Shown here: positions 50,921-60,151 of the stretch, one piece after another
Numbering within the stretch: position 1 is the first letter of the stretch
How the letters are laid out: each line of letters opens with the position of its first letter
NCBI GenBank assembly: GCA_017620135.1
Contig: JAFZQZ010000101.1
Location: forward strand, 1-64,000
Reading direction: 5' to 3'
DNA length: 64,000 nucleotides
Source: Bacillota bacterium
Lineage (GTDB): Bacteria > Bacillota > Clostridia > Lachnospirales > Bianqueaceae
Position numbers and translations under genes: made by a program
The notes under the pieces: generated by a model
What the model saw: only the letters and a program-made list of their open reading frames with translations
What the model was told of the DNA's origin: nothing
Databases searched by the model: none

Positions 50921-52584
50921 TCGTCCTTATTGAAGAAAGCTGCGTCGTACGCGTCCCAGACCTGCCAGTTTTCAAAACCGTAGCTCCAGGCGGCAACGCC
51001 TTTCAAATCATATGTCTTAACCGCTTCCAGTCGATAGGCAAGCGAAGTTTCATCTTCGATCCAGATCCGGTACAGCAGATCGCCGTTATACCCTTCCGCG
51101 TAATTCTGCCCTGTTTCCGGATCAAATCGTACCGTCATATCATAATCATAGATCAGATCGATCACTTCATCCATACTGAGCGCTTCGGTATCCAGGTCCT
51201 CTCCTTCACCGATCCACAGGCGGGTATACCACGGGATCCCAAGGATGATCTTCCGGCAGGGAACGCCCTCATCCTCCACCATCGCCTTCACAGCGTCCCA
51301 GACAAAGTCACGGGAAGAAGTACTGCCCGCGTCAGAACCCGGATAATGTTCGTCATAGGCCATCAGGATCAAATAATCACAGACGTCCGAATAGCGAAGC
51401 CGCTGATAATAATCACTCCAGGGTGAGGGAACAGGCACATCCACAGATAGCTGATATCCGGCCGGCCGGATCGTCATGGAAAGTTCCCGGAGGAACTGCA
51501 TGAAATATCGCTCCGTGCGCTCGGACATGCTTTCAAAGTCTACATTGATGCCGTGAATATTGTACTGCTTGCAGTATTTCAGCAGTTGATCGCATATGCG
51601 GTCGCGCATCTCTGTATGCTTCAGCAGTTCATAGGTCATATCATCGTCGAACTGATTGTTGAAAAGTGCCCAGATCTGGTCGCCTTCCTCCCGTACATCC
51701 TCGACATAATCGGTGTTGCCGTTCGACGAAATAGTTCCGTCCGCGTTGAGCGTGAACCATGTGGGAGAAACGACATTGGTATAGGCCCAGCTCTCCTGAA
51801 TGGGATCCAGGATCTCCTGCGAATACCGGTTGGAATAGATCTGATGAAATACCATAAAGATGTGGTCGGTCTTCACCAGATAATCGCTCATATCGATCTG
51901 CTGCGATTCCTTACGGGATAGGTTCGCTTTGGATGTCTTCAGGCCTTCGGCTTCCAGATAACCCATATGTCCGTTCATATCCGACGCGAAATAATACCCT
52001 TCGGTATCGCACGGATAGATCTCGATCGTTTCACCTTTTTTCAGTTTTGCCGTATAGGTCTGTGTCTCGGGCGACGGATCCGTGAGCAGATAAACACCCG
52101 ACGTCATGACTTCCGCCGTCCGGCCCTGCGGGTCACGGATCATGACCAGCTGCTCGTCATAATTGATCTTATACTGAAGACCGCACCGGTCTTCACATTC
52201 GGAAGCGCGTACAAAGATATGCCCGTTCCGCTGCTTATAGAATTCACTGCCGATCTCATAGCTGATCCGCTCAGTCGAAGTCGTGAAGAATACGACATTC
52301 TCCACATCGGAATAAAAATACCGGCCCATGGCCCAGTCTTCGTTGACGACATCCATATCAAAATACAGATATCCGTCTTCAACAAAAGCGATCCCGTTAA
52401 ACTGGCCTTTAAATACGATATTATATTCATCTTCTCCCACTTCCGGTGAGACCTGCTGGCTCCTGATATGTTTCATTCCGTAATAATGATTGTAGATACT
52501 GACAGCGATAAACATCAGGAGGCCGACGATCACCAGCCCCAGGATAACGATCGGAAAAAAGAGTTTTTTATTATGTAGGTCCAT
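50917..52584 (-). CDS. Membrane-anchored glycoside hydrolase family 18 protein with SH3 domain
   Basis: From MDLHNKKLFFPIVILG (ATG at 52584 behind GGGAGG) the protein has 555 residues. It has one N-terminal membrane helix (about residues 8-30), an extracellular region with an SH3b-like domain (LKKGETIEIYPCDTEGYYFASDMNGHMGYLEAEGL) and a C-terminal GH18 barrel with GINVDFESM carrying the catalytic Glu, and LMAYDEHYPGSDAG. The GINVDFE form resembles the YaaH/YdhD-like sporulation and cell-wall N-acetylglucosaminidases rather than chitinases. It should act on peptidoglycan outside the cell. It is first in the hflX-Sua5-ATPase-GH3 unit. Confidence 0.88.
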   Translation of the reverse strand: MDLHNKKLFFPIVILGLVIVGLLMFIAVSIYNHYYGMKHIRSQQVSPEVGEDEYNIVFKGQFNGIAFVEDGYLYFDMDVVNEDWAMGRYFYSDVENVVFFTTSTERISYEIGSEFYKQRNGHIFVRASECEDRCGLQYKINYDEQLVMIRDPQGRTAEVMTSGVYLLTDPSPETQTYTAKLKKGETIEIYPCDTEGYYFASDMNGHMGYLEAEGLKTSKANLSRKESQQIDMSDYLVKTDHIFMVFHQIYSNRYSQEILDPIQESWAYTNVVSPTWFTLNADGTISSNGNTDYVEDVREEGDQIWALFNNQFDDDMTYELLKHTEMRDRICDQLLKYCKQYNIHGINVDFESMSERTERYFMQFLRELSMTIRPAGYQLSVDVPVPSPWSDYYQRLRYSDVCDYLILMAYDEHYPGSDAGSTSSRDFVWDAVKAMVEDEGVPCRKIILGIPWYTRLWIGEGEDLDTEALSMDEVIDLIYDYDMTVRFDPETGQNYAEGYNGDLLYRIWIEDETSLAYRLEAVKTYDLKGVAAWSYGFENWQVWDAYDAAFFNKDE

Positions 52585-52618
52585 GCATCCTCCCATATCG
52601 ATAATAATCCAATTGATA

Positions 52619-52647
52619 AGTTTACCATTCTTTGTCCATATCGTCAA
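52619..52647 (-). promoter_or_regulatory. Promoter of the GH18-hflX operon
   Basis: On the minus strand TTGACG (52642-52647) and TAAACT (52619-52624) are 17 bases apart. It is back to back with the uvrC promoter, the two -35 elements separated by six bases. Confidence 0.68.
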
Positions 52648-52653
52648 GAAAGA

Positions 52654-52682
52654 TTGATTTCATCCGTTATTTCAGCTATACT
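52654..52682 (+). promoter_or_regulatory. Promoter of uvrC
   Basis: TTGATT (52654-52659) and TATACT (52677-52682) are 17 bases apart, 25 bases before the uvrC start codon. No LexA-type box is obvious. Confidence 0.7.
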
Positions 52683-52706
52683 GGATCTGTCAAGGAGGAC
52701 AGAGCC

Positions 52707-54581
52707 ATGTTTGATATCAGGGAAGAGCTGAAAAAGATCCCGCATAAAAGCGGTGTGTATATCATGCACGAAGGAGATCTGATCCTTTATGTAGGGAAAG
52801 CGGTCGATCTTCACAACCGCGTCCGGCAGTATTTTCAGAGTCCGCGCGGAAAAACGACCAAGATCCTTCAGATGGTCTCCCGTGTCGAATACTTTGAGTA
52901 TATCGTCACGGATTCCGAGATGGAAGCGCTCATTCTTGAAAACAACCTGATCAAAAAACACAGGCCGCCCTATAATACCCTCCTCAAAGACGATAAACAG
53001 TATCCCTATATCAAAGTCACGGTCCAGGAAGAATTTCCCCGGATCATCAAAACCAGGAAGATCCTCCGGGACAAAGCCCGTTACTTTGGTCCCTATACCA
53101 GTGTCGGCGCGGTCAACGAGACCATGGAACTCATGGAAAAACTCTGGCCTCTTAGGACCTGCAGCCGCGTTCTGCCACGCGACATCGGCAAGGAAAGGCC
53201 CTGTCTGAACCTGCATATCGGTAAATGCTGCGGACCCTGCACCGGCCAGGTCTCCAAAGAAGCCTATCAGGCGATGGTCGATCAGGCGATCAGCCTGCTC
53301 TCCGGGCATCATCAGGAAGTGATCCAGTCGCTGAAAAAACAGATGAATGAAGCGTCAGAGAAGCTGGAATTTGAAAAAGCGGCGGTATTCCGTGACCGCA
53401 TCAAAGCGGTGGAATTTCTTTCCCAGTCTCAGAAGATCGAGCACGCGGCGGCCGATGAGGACCGCGATATCATAGGTATCGCCAAAGATGAAGACAATGC
53501 CCTGATCCAGGTATTCTTTATCCGCGGAGGTAAACTGATCGGCCGGGAACATTTCCTGCTGGAGAACACGAGCCTGCTGCCGGAAAATCAGCTGATCGGA
53601 GTCTTTATCCAGCAGTTCTACAGCGGGACCGCCTTTATCCCGAAGGAACTGCTGGTCGCCGCCCTTCCGGATGAACTGACCCTTCTGCAGGATTTTCTTT
53701 CTTCCAAACGAGGATCCTTGGTTCAGATCCTTCAGCCTCAGAGAGGTGAAAAAGTCCGACTGGTCGATCTGGCATCCAAAAATGCCGAACTGACTCTCTC
53801 TCAGTTCGGCCAGCGCATGAAGAATGAAGAAAAAAGGACAAAAGGCGCGGTCCGCCAGCTCGAAGAGCTGCTTGGCTTCGATGAGTATCCTTTCTCCAGA
53901 ATAGAGGCCTTTGACATCTCCAATACGTTCGGATCCCTCTCCGTAGGTTCCATGGTCGTCTTCGAAGACGGAAAACCCAGGACCAGCGATTATCGGAAGT
54001 TTCGCATCGAATCCGTGGAAGGCGCAGATGATTACGCATCCATGGCGGAGGTACTTACCAGAAGGTTTACTCACGCGATCCGGGAAATGAAAGAACTGGC
54101 AGAAGAAGGAAAAGATCCTTCCCTTGGAAGTTTCACCAAACTGCCGGACCTGCTGCTCATGGATGGAGGCCGTGGTCAGGTGAATATCGCGCTGGGTGTT
54201 CTGCAAAATCTCGGGCTGAATATCCCGGTAGCCGGAATGGTCAAGGACGATCATCACCGGACCCGCGGACTCTACTTCCAGGGAAAGGAAGTGGAATTCG
54301 GAAGCAACCGCGAAGCCTTTTTACTGATCACACGGATCCAGGATGAAGCACACCGCTTTGCCATCACCTATCACCGAAAGCTTCGGGGACAGGAACAGAT
54401 CAAGTCTCAGCTGGAGACGATCCCCGGGATAGGCGCGGCAAGACGGAAAGCACTGCTGACACACTTCTCCAGTCTGGATGCCATCCGGGATGCTTCGGTC
54501 GAAGCGCTGAAGGAAGTCCCTTCCATGACGGAAAACGCGGCACGATCTGTCTATGATTTCTTCCATCAAAAAGCCACCTGA
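52707..54581 (+). CDS. uvrC: Excinuclease ABC subunit C
   Basis: UvrC makes both incisions in nucleotide excision repair. From MFDIREELKKIPHKSGVYIM (ATG at 52707 behind AAGGAGG) the protein is 624 residues: an N-terminal GIY-YIG nuclease domain (KSGVYIMHEGDLILYVGKA), a UVR/UvrB-binding motif (EKLEFEKAAVFRDRIKAVE, near residue 215), a C-terminal RNase H-like nuclease (AFDISNTFGSLSVGSMVVFEDG, LLLMDGGRGQVN, DDHHRTRGL) and a terminal double helix-hairpin-helix (IPGIGAARRKALLTHF). It is the only gene in its transcript. Its stop codon lies inside the terminator stem. Confidence 0.97.
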   Translation: MFDIREELKKIPHKSGVYIMHEGDLILYVGKAVDLHNRVRQYFQSPRGKTTKILQMVSRVEYFEYIVTDSEMEALILENNLIKKHRPPYNTLLKDDKQYPYIKVTVQEEFPRIIKTRKILRDKARYFGPYTSVGAVNETMELMEKLWPLRTCSRVLPRDIGKERPCLNLHIGKCCGPCTGQVSKEAYQAMVDQAISLLSGHHQEVIQSLKKQMNEASEKLEFEKAAVFRDRIKAVEFLSQSQKIEHAAADEDRDIIGIAKDEDNALIQVFFIRGGKLIGREHFLLENTSLLPENQLIGVFIQQFYSGTAFIPKELLVAALPDELTLLQDFLSSKRGSLVQILQPQRGEKVRLVDLASKNAELTLSQFGQRMKNEEKRTKGAVRQLEELLGFDEYPFSRIEAFDISNTFGSLSVGSMVVFEDGKPRTSDYRKFRIESVEGADDYASMAEVLTRRFTHAIREMKELAEEGKDPSLGSFTKLPDLLLMDGGRGQVNIALGVLQNLGLNIPVAGMVKDDHHRTRGLYFQGKEVEFGSNREAFLLITRIQDEAHRFAITYHRKLRGQEQIKSQLETIPGIGAARRKALLTHFSSLDAIRDASVEALKEVPSMTENAARSVYDFFHQKAT

Positions 54582-54601
54582 ATCCAGGTGGCTTTGTCTT
54601 T
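54571..54601 (+). terminator. Terminator after uvrC
   Basis: AAGCCACCTG and CAGGTGGCTT form a perfect ten-base stem with a four-base loop, followed by TGTCTTT. The uvrC stop codon is within the stem and the plsC stop is on the opposite strand just beyond, so the hairpin may serve both convergent genes. Confidence 0.85.
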
Positions 54602-55307
54602 AGTTCAGTTCACTGACGATCTGCTGTACCTTTTCCGCCAGTTCTTTCTGCTCTTTCTTATCCATCGACTTCACGTCGATCGGATCACCGAAATATACAT
54701 GTACTTCCTGCGGTATGATATGCAGGCCTTTGTTGTTCTCCAGAATATCCCGGATCTCGCGGCTGATGCGGATCGGAACGATCGGAGCGCCGATATTCGT
54801 CGCTGCCTTGAAGGAACCTTTTTTAAACTCAGCGATCGTGCCGTCTTTACTGCGGGTCCCTTCCGGGAAGATGACCATATTCAGGCCCTGTTTCATGCGT
54901 TCAGAAGTCGTTCTGATCGCGGTCACCGACTGTCTGAGATCGCCCCGGTCGATATACATGCATCCCAGCAGTCTGGCCAGTCCGCCGACGAGCGGAACTT
55001 TCTCCAGTTCTTTTTTATTCAGGAAAGCCGTGGGATATTCCATGACGGAAAGGATCACCACGATATCAAACAGACTCTGGTGGTTGCCTACATACAGAAC
55101 ACCTGACTGTTCCGGCAGTTTCTCCAGGCCATAATAGATGATCCTTGAACCTGTCCTTTCCATCAGTTTCGGACAGTATTCTCTGACATATTTATATCCG
55201 GCCTGCCATCTTTCTTTGTCAGGAAGGTCTTTGGATCGTTTCAGTACTTTTCTGTAAGCCAGAAAGGCTTTGATCATAAACCATAAGGTTCGAAACGTAT
55301 ATTTCAT
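54600..55307 (-). CDS. plsC: 1-acyl-sn-glycerol-3-phosphate acyltransferase
   Basis: PlsC adds the second acyl chain to lysophosphatidic acid. The protein (235 residues from MKYTFRTLWFMIKAF) has the catalytic HxxxxD motif in GNHQSLFD, FPEGTRSKDG for glycerol-phosphate binding and VPIRISRE near the end, with a hydrophobic N-terminal segment. The ATG at 55307 follows GGAGGTG by seven bases; an open frame of 21 codons upstream runs through the promoter and is not coding. It is transcribed from its own promoter behind polC and ends against uvrC. Confidence 0.93.
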   Translation of the reverse strand: MKYTFRTLWFMIKAFLAYRKVLKRSKDLPDKERWQAGYKYVREYCPKLMERTGSRIIYYGLEKLPEQSGVLYVGNHQSLFDIVVILSVMEYPTAFLNKKELEKVPLVGGLARLLGCMYIDRGDLRQSVTAIRTTSERMKQGLNMVIFPEGTRSKDGTIAEFKKGSFKAATNIGAPIVPIRISREIRDILENNKGLHIIPQEVHVYFGDPIDVKSMDKKEQKELAEKVQQIVSELN

Positions 55308-55341
55308 CGCCCTCACCTCCTCTGTCATCATAGTTGGTTCT

Positions 55342-55370
55342 ATTATACCTTTTTTATTCTCCGTTCGCAA
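55342..55370 (-). promoter_or_regulatory. Promoter of plsC
   Basis: On the minus strand TTGCGA (55365-55370) and TATAAT (55342-55347) are 17 bases apart. It starts immediately after the polC stop codon. Confidence 0.75.
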
Positions 55371-55372
55371 TA

Positions 55373-58300
55373 TCAGAACAGACTCATCTGATCGGTCTGC
55401 GGCAGGTCGCCGAGGATCCCCAGTTCCTTCATGGTATCGGTGATCGTCCGGCTGACTTTTGTCCGTTCCAGGAAATCATCGATCGTTGTAAATTCACCGT
55501 TTTCTCTGGCTTCGGTGATCGATCTGGCCGCGGTCTGACCCATGCCTGAGATCGTATCGAAGGGAGGAAGCAGCATTCCGTCGATCACCTGGAATTTGTG
55601 ATGGTCTGACCGGTAAAGATCCATGGGAAGGAATTTCAATCCCCTCGCGTAGAATTCGATCACCAGCTCCAGCAGCGTATGGATCTCTTTGTCCTTGGCT
55701 GTCTGATCCTTCTGGGCTTTCGCTTCGATCGCGGCTTTGGCGTCCCGTGCTTTCTGCTGGCCCATCGCCATTGTTTCATAATCAAAGCTGTCCGCCCGGA
55801 TCGTAAAGAAAGCCGCGTAATAATACTCTTTATAATGGACCTTATAGTACGCGATCCGGAGAGACATCGTTACATACGCGACCGCGTGACCCTTCGGGAA
55901 CAGATACTGGATCTTCTTGCAGGAATCCAGATACCACGGTTCGATCCCGTGCGCGACCATATGTTCGATATCCGTCGGCGAAAGTCCTCCGCTCTTTTTC
56001 CCTTTCCGGACCTTCTCCATGATTTTGAATGACTCCAGCTTATCCATTCCCAGATGGATCAGGCCGATCATGATATCTTCTCTGGTACAGATGCATTCCG
56101 AGATCGGAGCGATCCCCTGAGAAACGATATCCTTGGCATTGTTATTCCACACATCCGTTCCGTGGGACAGACCTGAGATCCGGACCAGATCCGAAAAGCT
56201 TTTCGGCTTGGTGTCTACCAGCATCTGGCGGACAAAATGAGTGCCGAATTCGCTGACCCCATACGTACCGACCGGGGAATCGATCTCCTCCGGCGTCACA
56301 CCAAGGGATTCCGTCCCCAGGAACAATGCCATTACGCCCGGATCATCGATCGGAACGTCTGTGGCGACCGTATGCGTCATATCTTCCAGCATGCGGATCA
56401 TGGTCGGATCATCATGCCCGAGAATATCCAGCTTCAGCAGTCTTCCATGCAGCTGATCATAATCATAGTGAGAAGTGATGATCGAGGTCGTCATATCATT
56501 GGCGGGATGCTGGATCGGGGTAAAATCATAGACGTCATGATCCGTCGGCACGACCAGAATGCCGCCGGGATGCTGTCCGGTCGTTCGCTTGACCTCCAGA
56601 CACCCGGAGATCAGATAATTGATCTGCGCGTTGGAACAGACTCTCCCGTGCTCTTCCAGATAATGACGAACCATTCCATAGGCCGTCTTCTCCGCGAGGC
56701 CGCCCATGGTACCGGCCCGGTACACGTGGTCTTCCCCAAACATCTCACCCACATAGGCGTGAGCTTTGGCCTGATATTCACCGGAGAAATTCAGATCGAT
56801 ATCCGGTTCCTTGTCTCCGTCGAATCCCAGGAAAACCTCAAAGGGGATCTCCTGTCCGTCCTTTTTCAGCTTTGTTCCGCAGACAGGACAGTTCCTGTCC
56901 GGGAGGTCAAAACCGCTCATGCCCGCGACGCCCCGGGCCTCTTCCGGATCGAAATCCGTAAAATGACATTTCGGACAATAGTAATGCGCTTTCAGCGGGT
57001 TGACTTCCGTGATCCCGGCCATCGTCGCCGCAAAGGAAGAACCGACGGATCCACGGGATCCGACGTAGTAACCGTCCGCGATCGAATGCTGTACCAGCCG
57101 TCTGGCCAGGATATACAGTGTCGAAAAGCCGTTTCTGATAATACAGCCGAGTTCATGGTCGAGTCTCGCCTGAACGATCTCCGGCAGCGGATCTCCGTAC
57201 AGTGAGCGGGCATTTTCATAGCAGACGCTTTTCAGTTCCTCTTCCGCGCCTTCGATCACCGGCGAAAACTGTCCGTTCGGAATAGGCAGGATCTCGTCGA
57301 TCTGATCGGCGATCCGGTTCGGATTATCGATCACGACTTCCTCACACGTTTCCTGGCCGAGATAGGCGAATTCATCGAGCATCTCGTTCGTCGTCCGGAA
57401 ATACAGCGGCATTGGGCGGTCCGCGTCCGCGTATTTCATGGATGAGAGAAGGATCCTTCTGAATTCTTCATCTTCCGGATCTTTGAAATGGACATCACAG
57501 GTCGCAGCCACCGGTTTATTGTAGGTGCGTCCCAGACGGACGATGGTCCGGTTGATCTCTTTCAGATCCTCGACAGAACGGATGTTTTCATGTTTTTCAT
57601 CTTCCAGCAGGTACAGATTGTTGGCGAGGGGCTGTATCTCCAGATAATCATAAAAGCTGACGATCCCCTCGATCGTTTCCGCGCTTTCATTCTCCAGTAC
57701 CGCCTCATAGAGTTCTCCGCTGCTGCAGGCGGATCCCAGGATCAGACCTTCACGGTACTCTTTGATGATGCTTTTGGGCATTCTCGGCTGACGGTAGAAA
57801 TAGTCCAGATGCGAGCGGGAGATCAGTTTATAGAGATTCTTCAGCCCGACCTGGTTCTTTACGAGCAGGATCGCGTGATGCGCACGCAGTTTCTTTACAT
57901 CGATATGCTCATGAATATACTCGTTGACCTGGGAAAGCACAGTGATCTTCTTCTCGCGAAGATCTTCCAGCATGCGAAGGAAGATCTCCGCCGTACACTC
58001 GGCATCGTCGACTGCCCGGTGATGGGTCTTCAGTTCCACACCCAGGTGACGGGCGACTGAATCCAGCGTATAGCGTTTCAGCTCATAAAGCCCTCTGGCC
58101 AGTTCCAGTGTGTCGACGATGGTCAGATCCATCGGTGCTCTTCCCAGACTGGCGTTTTTATTGGCGATAAACCCGGTATCAAAGGACGCGTTATGCGCGA
58201 CCAGAACACTGTCACAGACCCAGTTAAGGAACGTGGGAAGGACTTCCCTGATCGTTCCCTGACCTCTGACATCTTCGTCAGTGATGGATGTCAGTCTGGT

Positions 58301-60151
58301 GATATGTTCCGGGATCGGCCTTTCCGGATCCACGAAATGACTGAAGCGGTCGATGATCCTTTCATCCCGGATCTTTACGGCGCCGATCTCTATGATACTG
58401 TCTGTTTCCTTGTTGAATCCGGTCGTCTCGATATCGAATACGACATAGGTATCCCTGAAATCCTGTCCGTGATCGCCTGTGATCGCTTTTTTTGTATCAT
58501 CCACGATATAGGTTTCCACACCGTAAATGACCTTGATCCCGATCTTCTTGGCGGCATCCATTGCCTCCGGAAATCCCTGCACAACGCCATGATCAGTGAT
58601 GGCGACAGCCTTATGTCCCCAGCGATAGGCCTGAGCAACCAGGTCCTTGGGACTCGTGACCGCGTCCATCTCGGAGATCTTGGTATGCATATGCAGTTCG
58701 ACCCGTTTTCTTTCAGCCGTATCCTTCCGCTCAGGTTTGAGCGGATCGGAGGAAGGCGCGATCGATTCCGCGCTCATCTGGAATTCATGCGCGAACTGAT
58801 CCTCATAGATCACTTTTCCCTGAACGCGGATCTGTTTGCCTTTCTTCAGCAGCGATGATTTTTTGTCCAGTTCTTCGTTATCGAAATAGGCTTTGACAGA
58901 GATCGAGTCTGTATAGTCAGTGATATCGATCGTCATCATAGTCCGGCCGTTCTTCAGTTCCTTGGATTCCGTCGTAATGATGTCGCCCTGCAGAATGGTC
59001 CTATTATTCTGTTCATGATCCACATACTGCTGGGAAAGGACCGATTTGATATCCTGTCTTTTCCCTTCAAAGGGACGCCCCAGGATCATGGCCTCCGCGG
59101 CCGCTTTTTTCTGCTCGTCCACATGAAGCGGCTCCGCGCAGAGCGTGATATGATTGACAGTCAGTACCAGATCCTGCAGGTAGCTATCCATCGCGAGGGA
59201 ACCTTTGCACAGGATCGTCTCCCCCTTAACGAGCGCTTTTTCCAGTTTCTCATTCCAGGTCTTCATAACGACAAAGGCTTTGACGTTGACTGTCTGTACA
59301 TAGTCCGTGATCCGCAGAGTGACGATCCCTTTGCCGCCGGATATTTCACGAATGCTGACAGAACTGATGATCCCCCGTGTCGTGACCTGACGTCTTTCTA
59401 CATCACAGGAAGACAGGGGGATCTCATCCTTGGTCTGGATAGGTTTCCCTGTCAGCACATGATTCGTTTTCTTCTTTTTCTTTTCAGAGATCTCTTCTTC
59501 TGCTGGCTCAGCCTCTGCAGGCTCAGTCTCAACAGGCTCAGCCTCCGTAGACTCATCCGCCTTTATGTCACTTTCGGAAGCAGCCTGTTTTTCCGGTTCC
59601 GGGGCGCTGACGGCAGCGGATGTAACCTCTTGCTTTGATTCTTCTTTTTTCTCTCCGGCCACGATCAGGACTTCTTCCGGTCCACCCAAAGACGATATGA
59701 TCTGTCCGATCTGTCCGGACATACCCCTGGTTTCGATCAGCCGGACGGCTGCTTCGGAGGCACAGATCGTTGTCTTTTGCTTCTCAAAGGAGAAATCTCC
59801 GGCTGAAAGCACCGACGCCAGGCCCGGCATTCGCTTCTTTATCTCCTGAAGGATCCGCGCTGTCTTGTTTTCATCGGAAAGATGAAAAAACCGCTCCGAA
59901 AGTTCATCCTCTGTCGGAGCAATTCTCAAGCGGATCGCGGCCTGTCCCCGGATCGCGAGATCCAGTGACGCGATCAGATAATCCCGAACTTCTTCCTTCA
60001 GCGGCCACGGCGGCAGGATCCATATATCCATCTCTTTTCTGGCGATGGAAACATCGACTTTTTGAACAAGGATCTTTTCAGCGATGTTTCGGATCTCTCC
60101 GTCAAAAGCTTCCGGGAAAAACTCGGTCAGTGTTTTATACTTCTCTTTCAT
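55373..60151 (-). CDS. polC: DNA polymerase III PolC with two tandem OB-like domains
   Basis: PolC is the main replicative polymerase of low-GC Gram-positives. At 1592 residues this copy is longer than the roughly 1440 of Bacillus. Order: N-terminal domain (1-165), acidic/Pro-rich linker (166-230), a first OB-like domain (about 252-337), a spacer, a second OB-like domain (383-466, the usual ITDYTDSISVKAYF form), PHP domain (from ELHMHTKISEMDAVTSP, 485) split by a DEDD exonuclease (VFDIETTGF near 572), then the polymerase with a four-Cys zinc site (CPKC, CPVC) and catalytic DIDLNFSGEYQ, ending with a small C-terminal domain. The extra OB domain and linker account for the length. It starts 17 bases inside ispG, as in the common cdsA-dxr-rseP-ispG-polC order. 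Confidence 0.95.
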   Translation of the reverse strand: MKEKYKTLTEFFPEAFDGEIRNIAEKILVQKVDVSIARKEMDIWILPPWPLKEEVRDYLIASLDLAIRGQAAIRLRIAPTEDELSERFFHLSDENKTARILQEIKKRMPGLASVLSAGDFSFEKQKTTICASEAAVRLIETRGMSGQIGQIISSLGGPEEVLIVAGEKKEESKQEVTSAAVSAPEPEKQAASESDIKADESTEAEPVETEPAEAEPAEEEISEKKKKKTNHVLTGKPIQTKDEIPLSSCDVERRQVTTRGIISSVSIREISGGKGIVTLRITDYVQTVNVKAFVVMKTWNEKLEKALVKGETILCKGSLAMDSYLQDLVLTVNHITLCAEPLHVDEQKKAAAEAMILGRPFEGKRQDIKSVLSQQYVDHEQNNRTILQGDIITTESKELKNGRTMMTIDITDYTDSISVKAYFDNEELDKKSSLLKKGKQIRVQGKVIYEDQFAHEFQMSAESIAPSSDPLKPERKDTAERKRVELHMHTKISEMDAVTSPKDLVAQAYRWGHKAVAITDHGVVQGFPEAMDAAKKIGIKVIYGVETYIVDDTKKAITGDHGQDFRDTYVVFDIETTGFNKETDSIIEIGAVKIRDERIIDRFSHFVDPERPIPEHITRLTSITDEDVRGQGTIREVLPTFLNWVCDSVLVAHNASFDTGFIANKNASLGRAPMDLTIVDTLELARGLYELKRYTLDSVARHLGVELKTHHRAVDDAECTAEIFLRMLEDLREKKITVLSQVNEYIHEHIDVKKLRAHHAILLVKNQVGLKNLYKLISRSHLDYFYRQPRMPKSIIKEYREGLILGSACSSGELYEAVLENESAETIEGIVSFYDYLEIQPLANNLYLLEDEKHENIRSVEDLKEINRTIVRLGRTYNKPVAATCDVHFKDPEDEEFRRILLSSMKYADADRPMPLYFRTTNEMLDEFAYLGQETCEEVVIDNPNRIADQIDEILPIPNGQFSPVIEGAEEELKSVCYENARSLYGDPLPEIVQARLDHELGCIIRNGFSTLYILARRLVQHSIADGYYVGSRGSVGSSFAATMAGITEVNPLKAHYYCPKCHFTDFDPEEARGVAGMSGFDLPDRNCPVCGTKLKKDGQEIPFEVFLGFDGDKEPDIDLNFSGEYQAKAHAYVGEMFGEDHVYRAGTMGGLAEKTAYGMVRHYLEEHGRVCSNAQINYLISGCLEVKRTTGQHPGGILVVPTDHDVYDFTPIQHPANDMTTSIITSHYDYDQLHGRLLKLDILGHDDPTMIRMLEDMTHTVATDVPIDDPGVMALFLGTESLGVTPEEIDSPVGTYGVSEFGTHFVRQMLVDTKPKSFSDLVRISGLSHGTDVWNNNAKDIVSQGIAPISECICTREDIMIGLIHLGMDKLESFKIMEKVRKGKKSGGLSPTDIEHMVAHGIEPWYLDSCKKIQYLFPKGHAVAYVTMSLRIAYYKVHYKEYYYAAFFTIRADSFDYETMAMGQQKARDAKAAIEAKAQKDQTAKDKEIHTLLELVIEFYARGLKFLPMDLYRSDHHKFQVIDGMLLPPFDTISGMGQTAARSITEARENGEFTTIDDFLERTKVSRTITDTMKELGILGDLPQTDQMSLF
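59505..59549. repeat. Three tandem 15-bp repeats in the polC linker
   Basis: Three imperfect copies of GGCTCAGCCTCTGCA lie at 59505-59519, 59520-59534 and 59535-59549. Read on the minus strand they encode the Glu/Pro/Ala repeats of the PolC linker, and 15 bases keeps the frame, so copy number could change without a frameshift. Confidence 0.85.
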
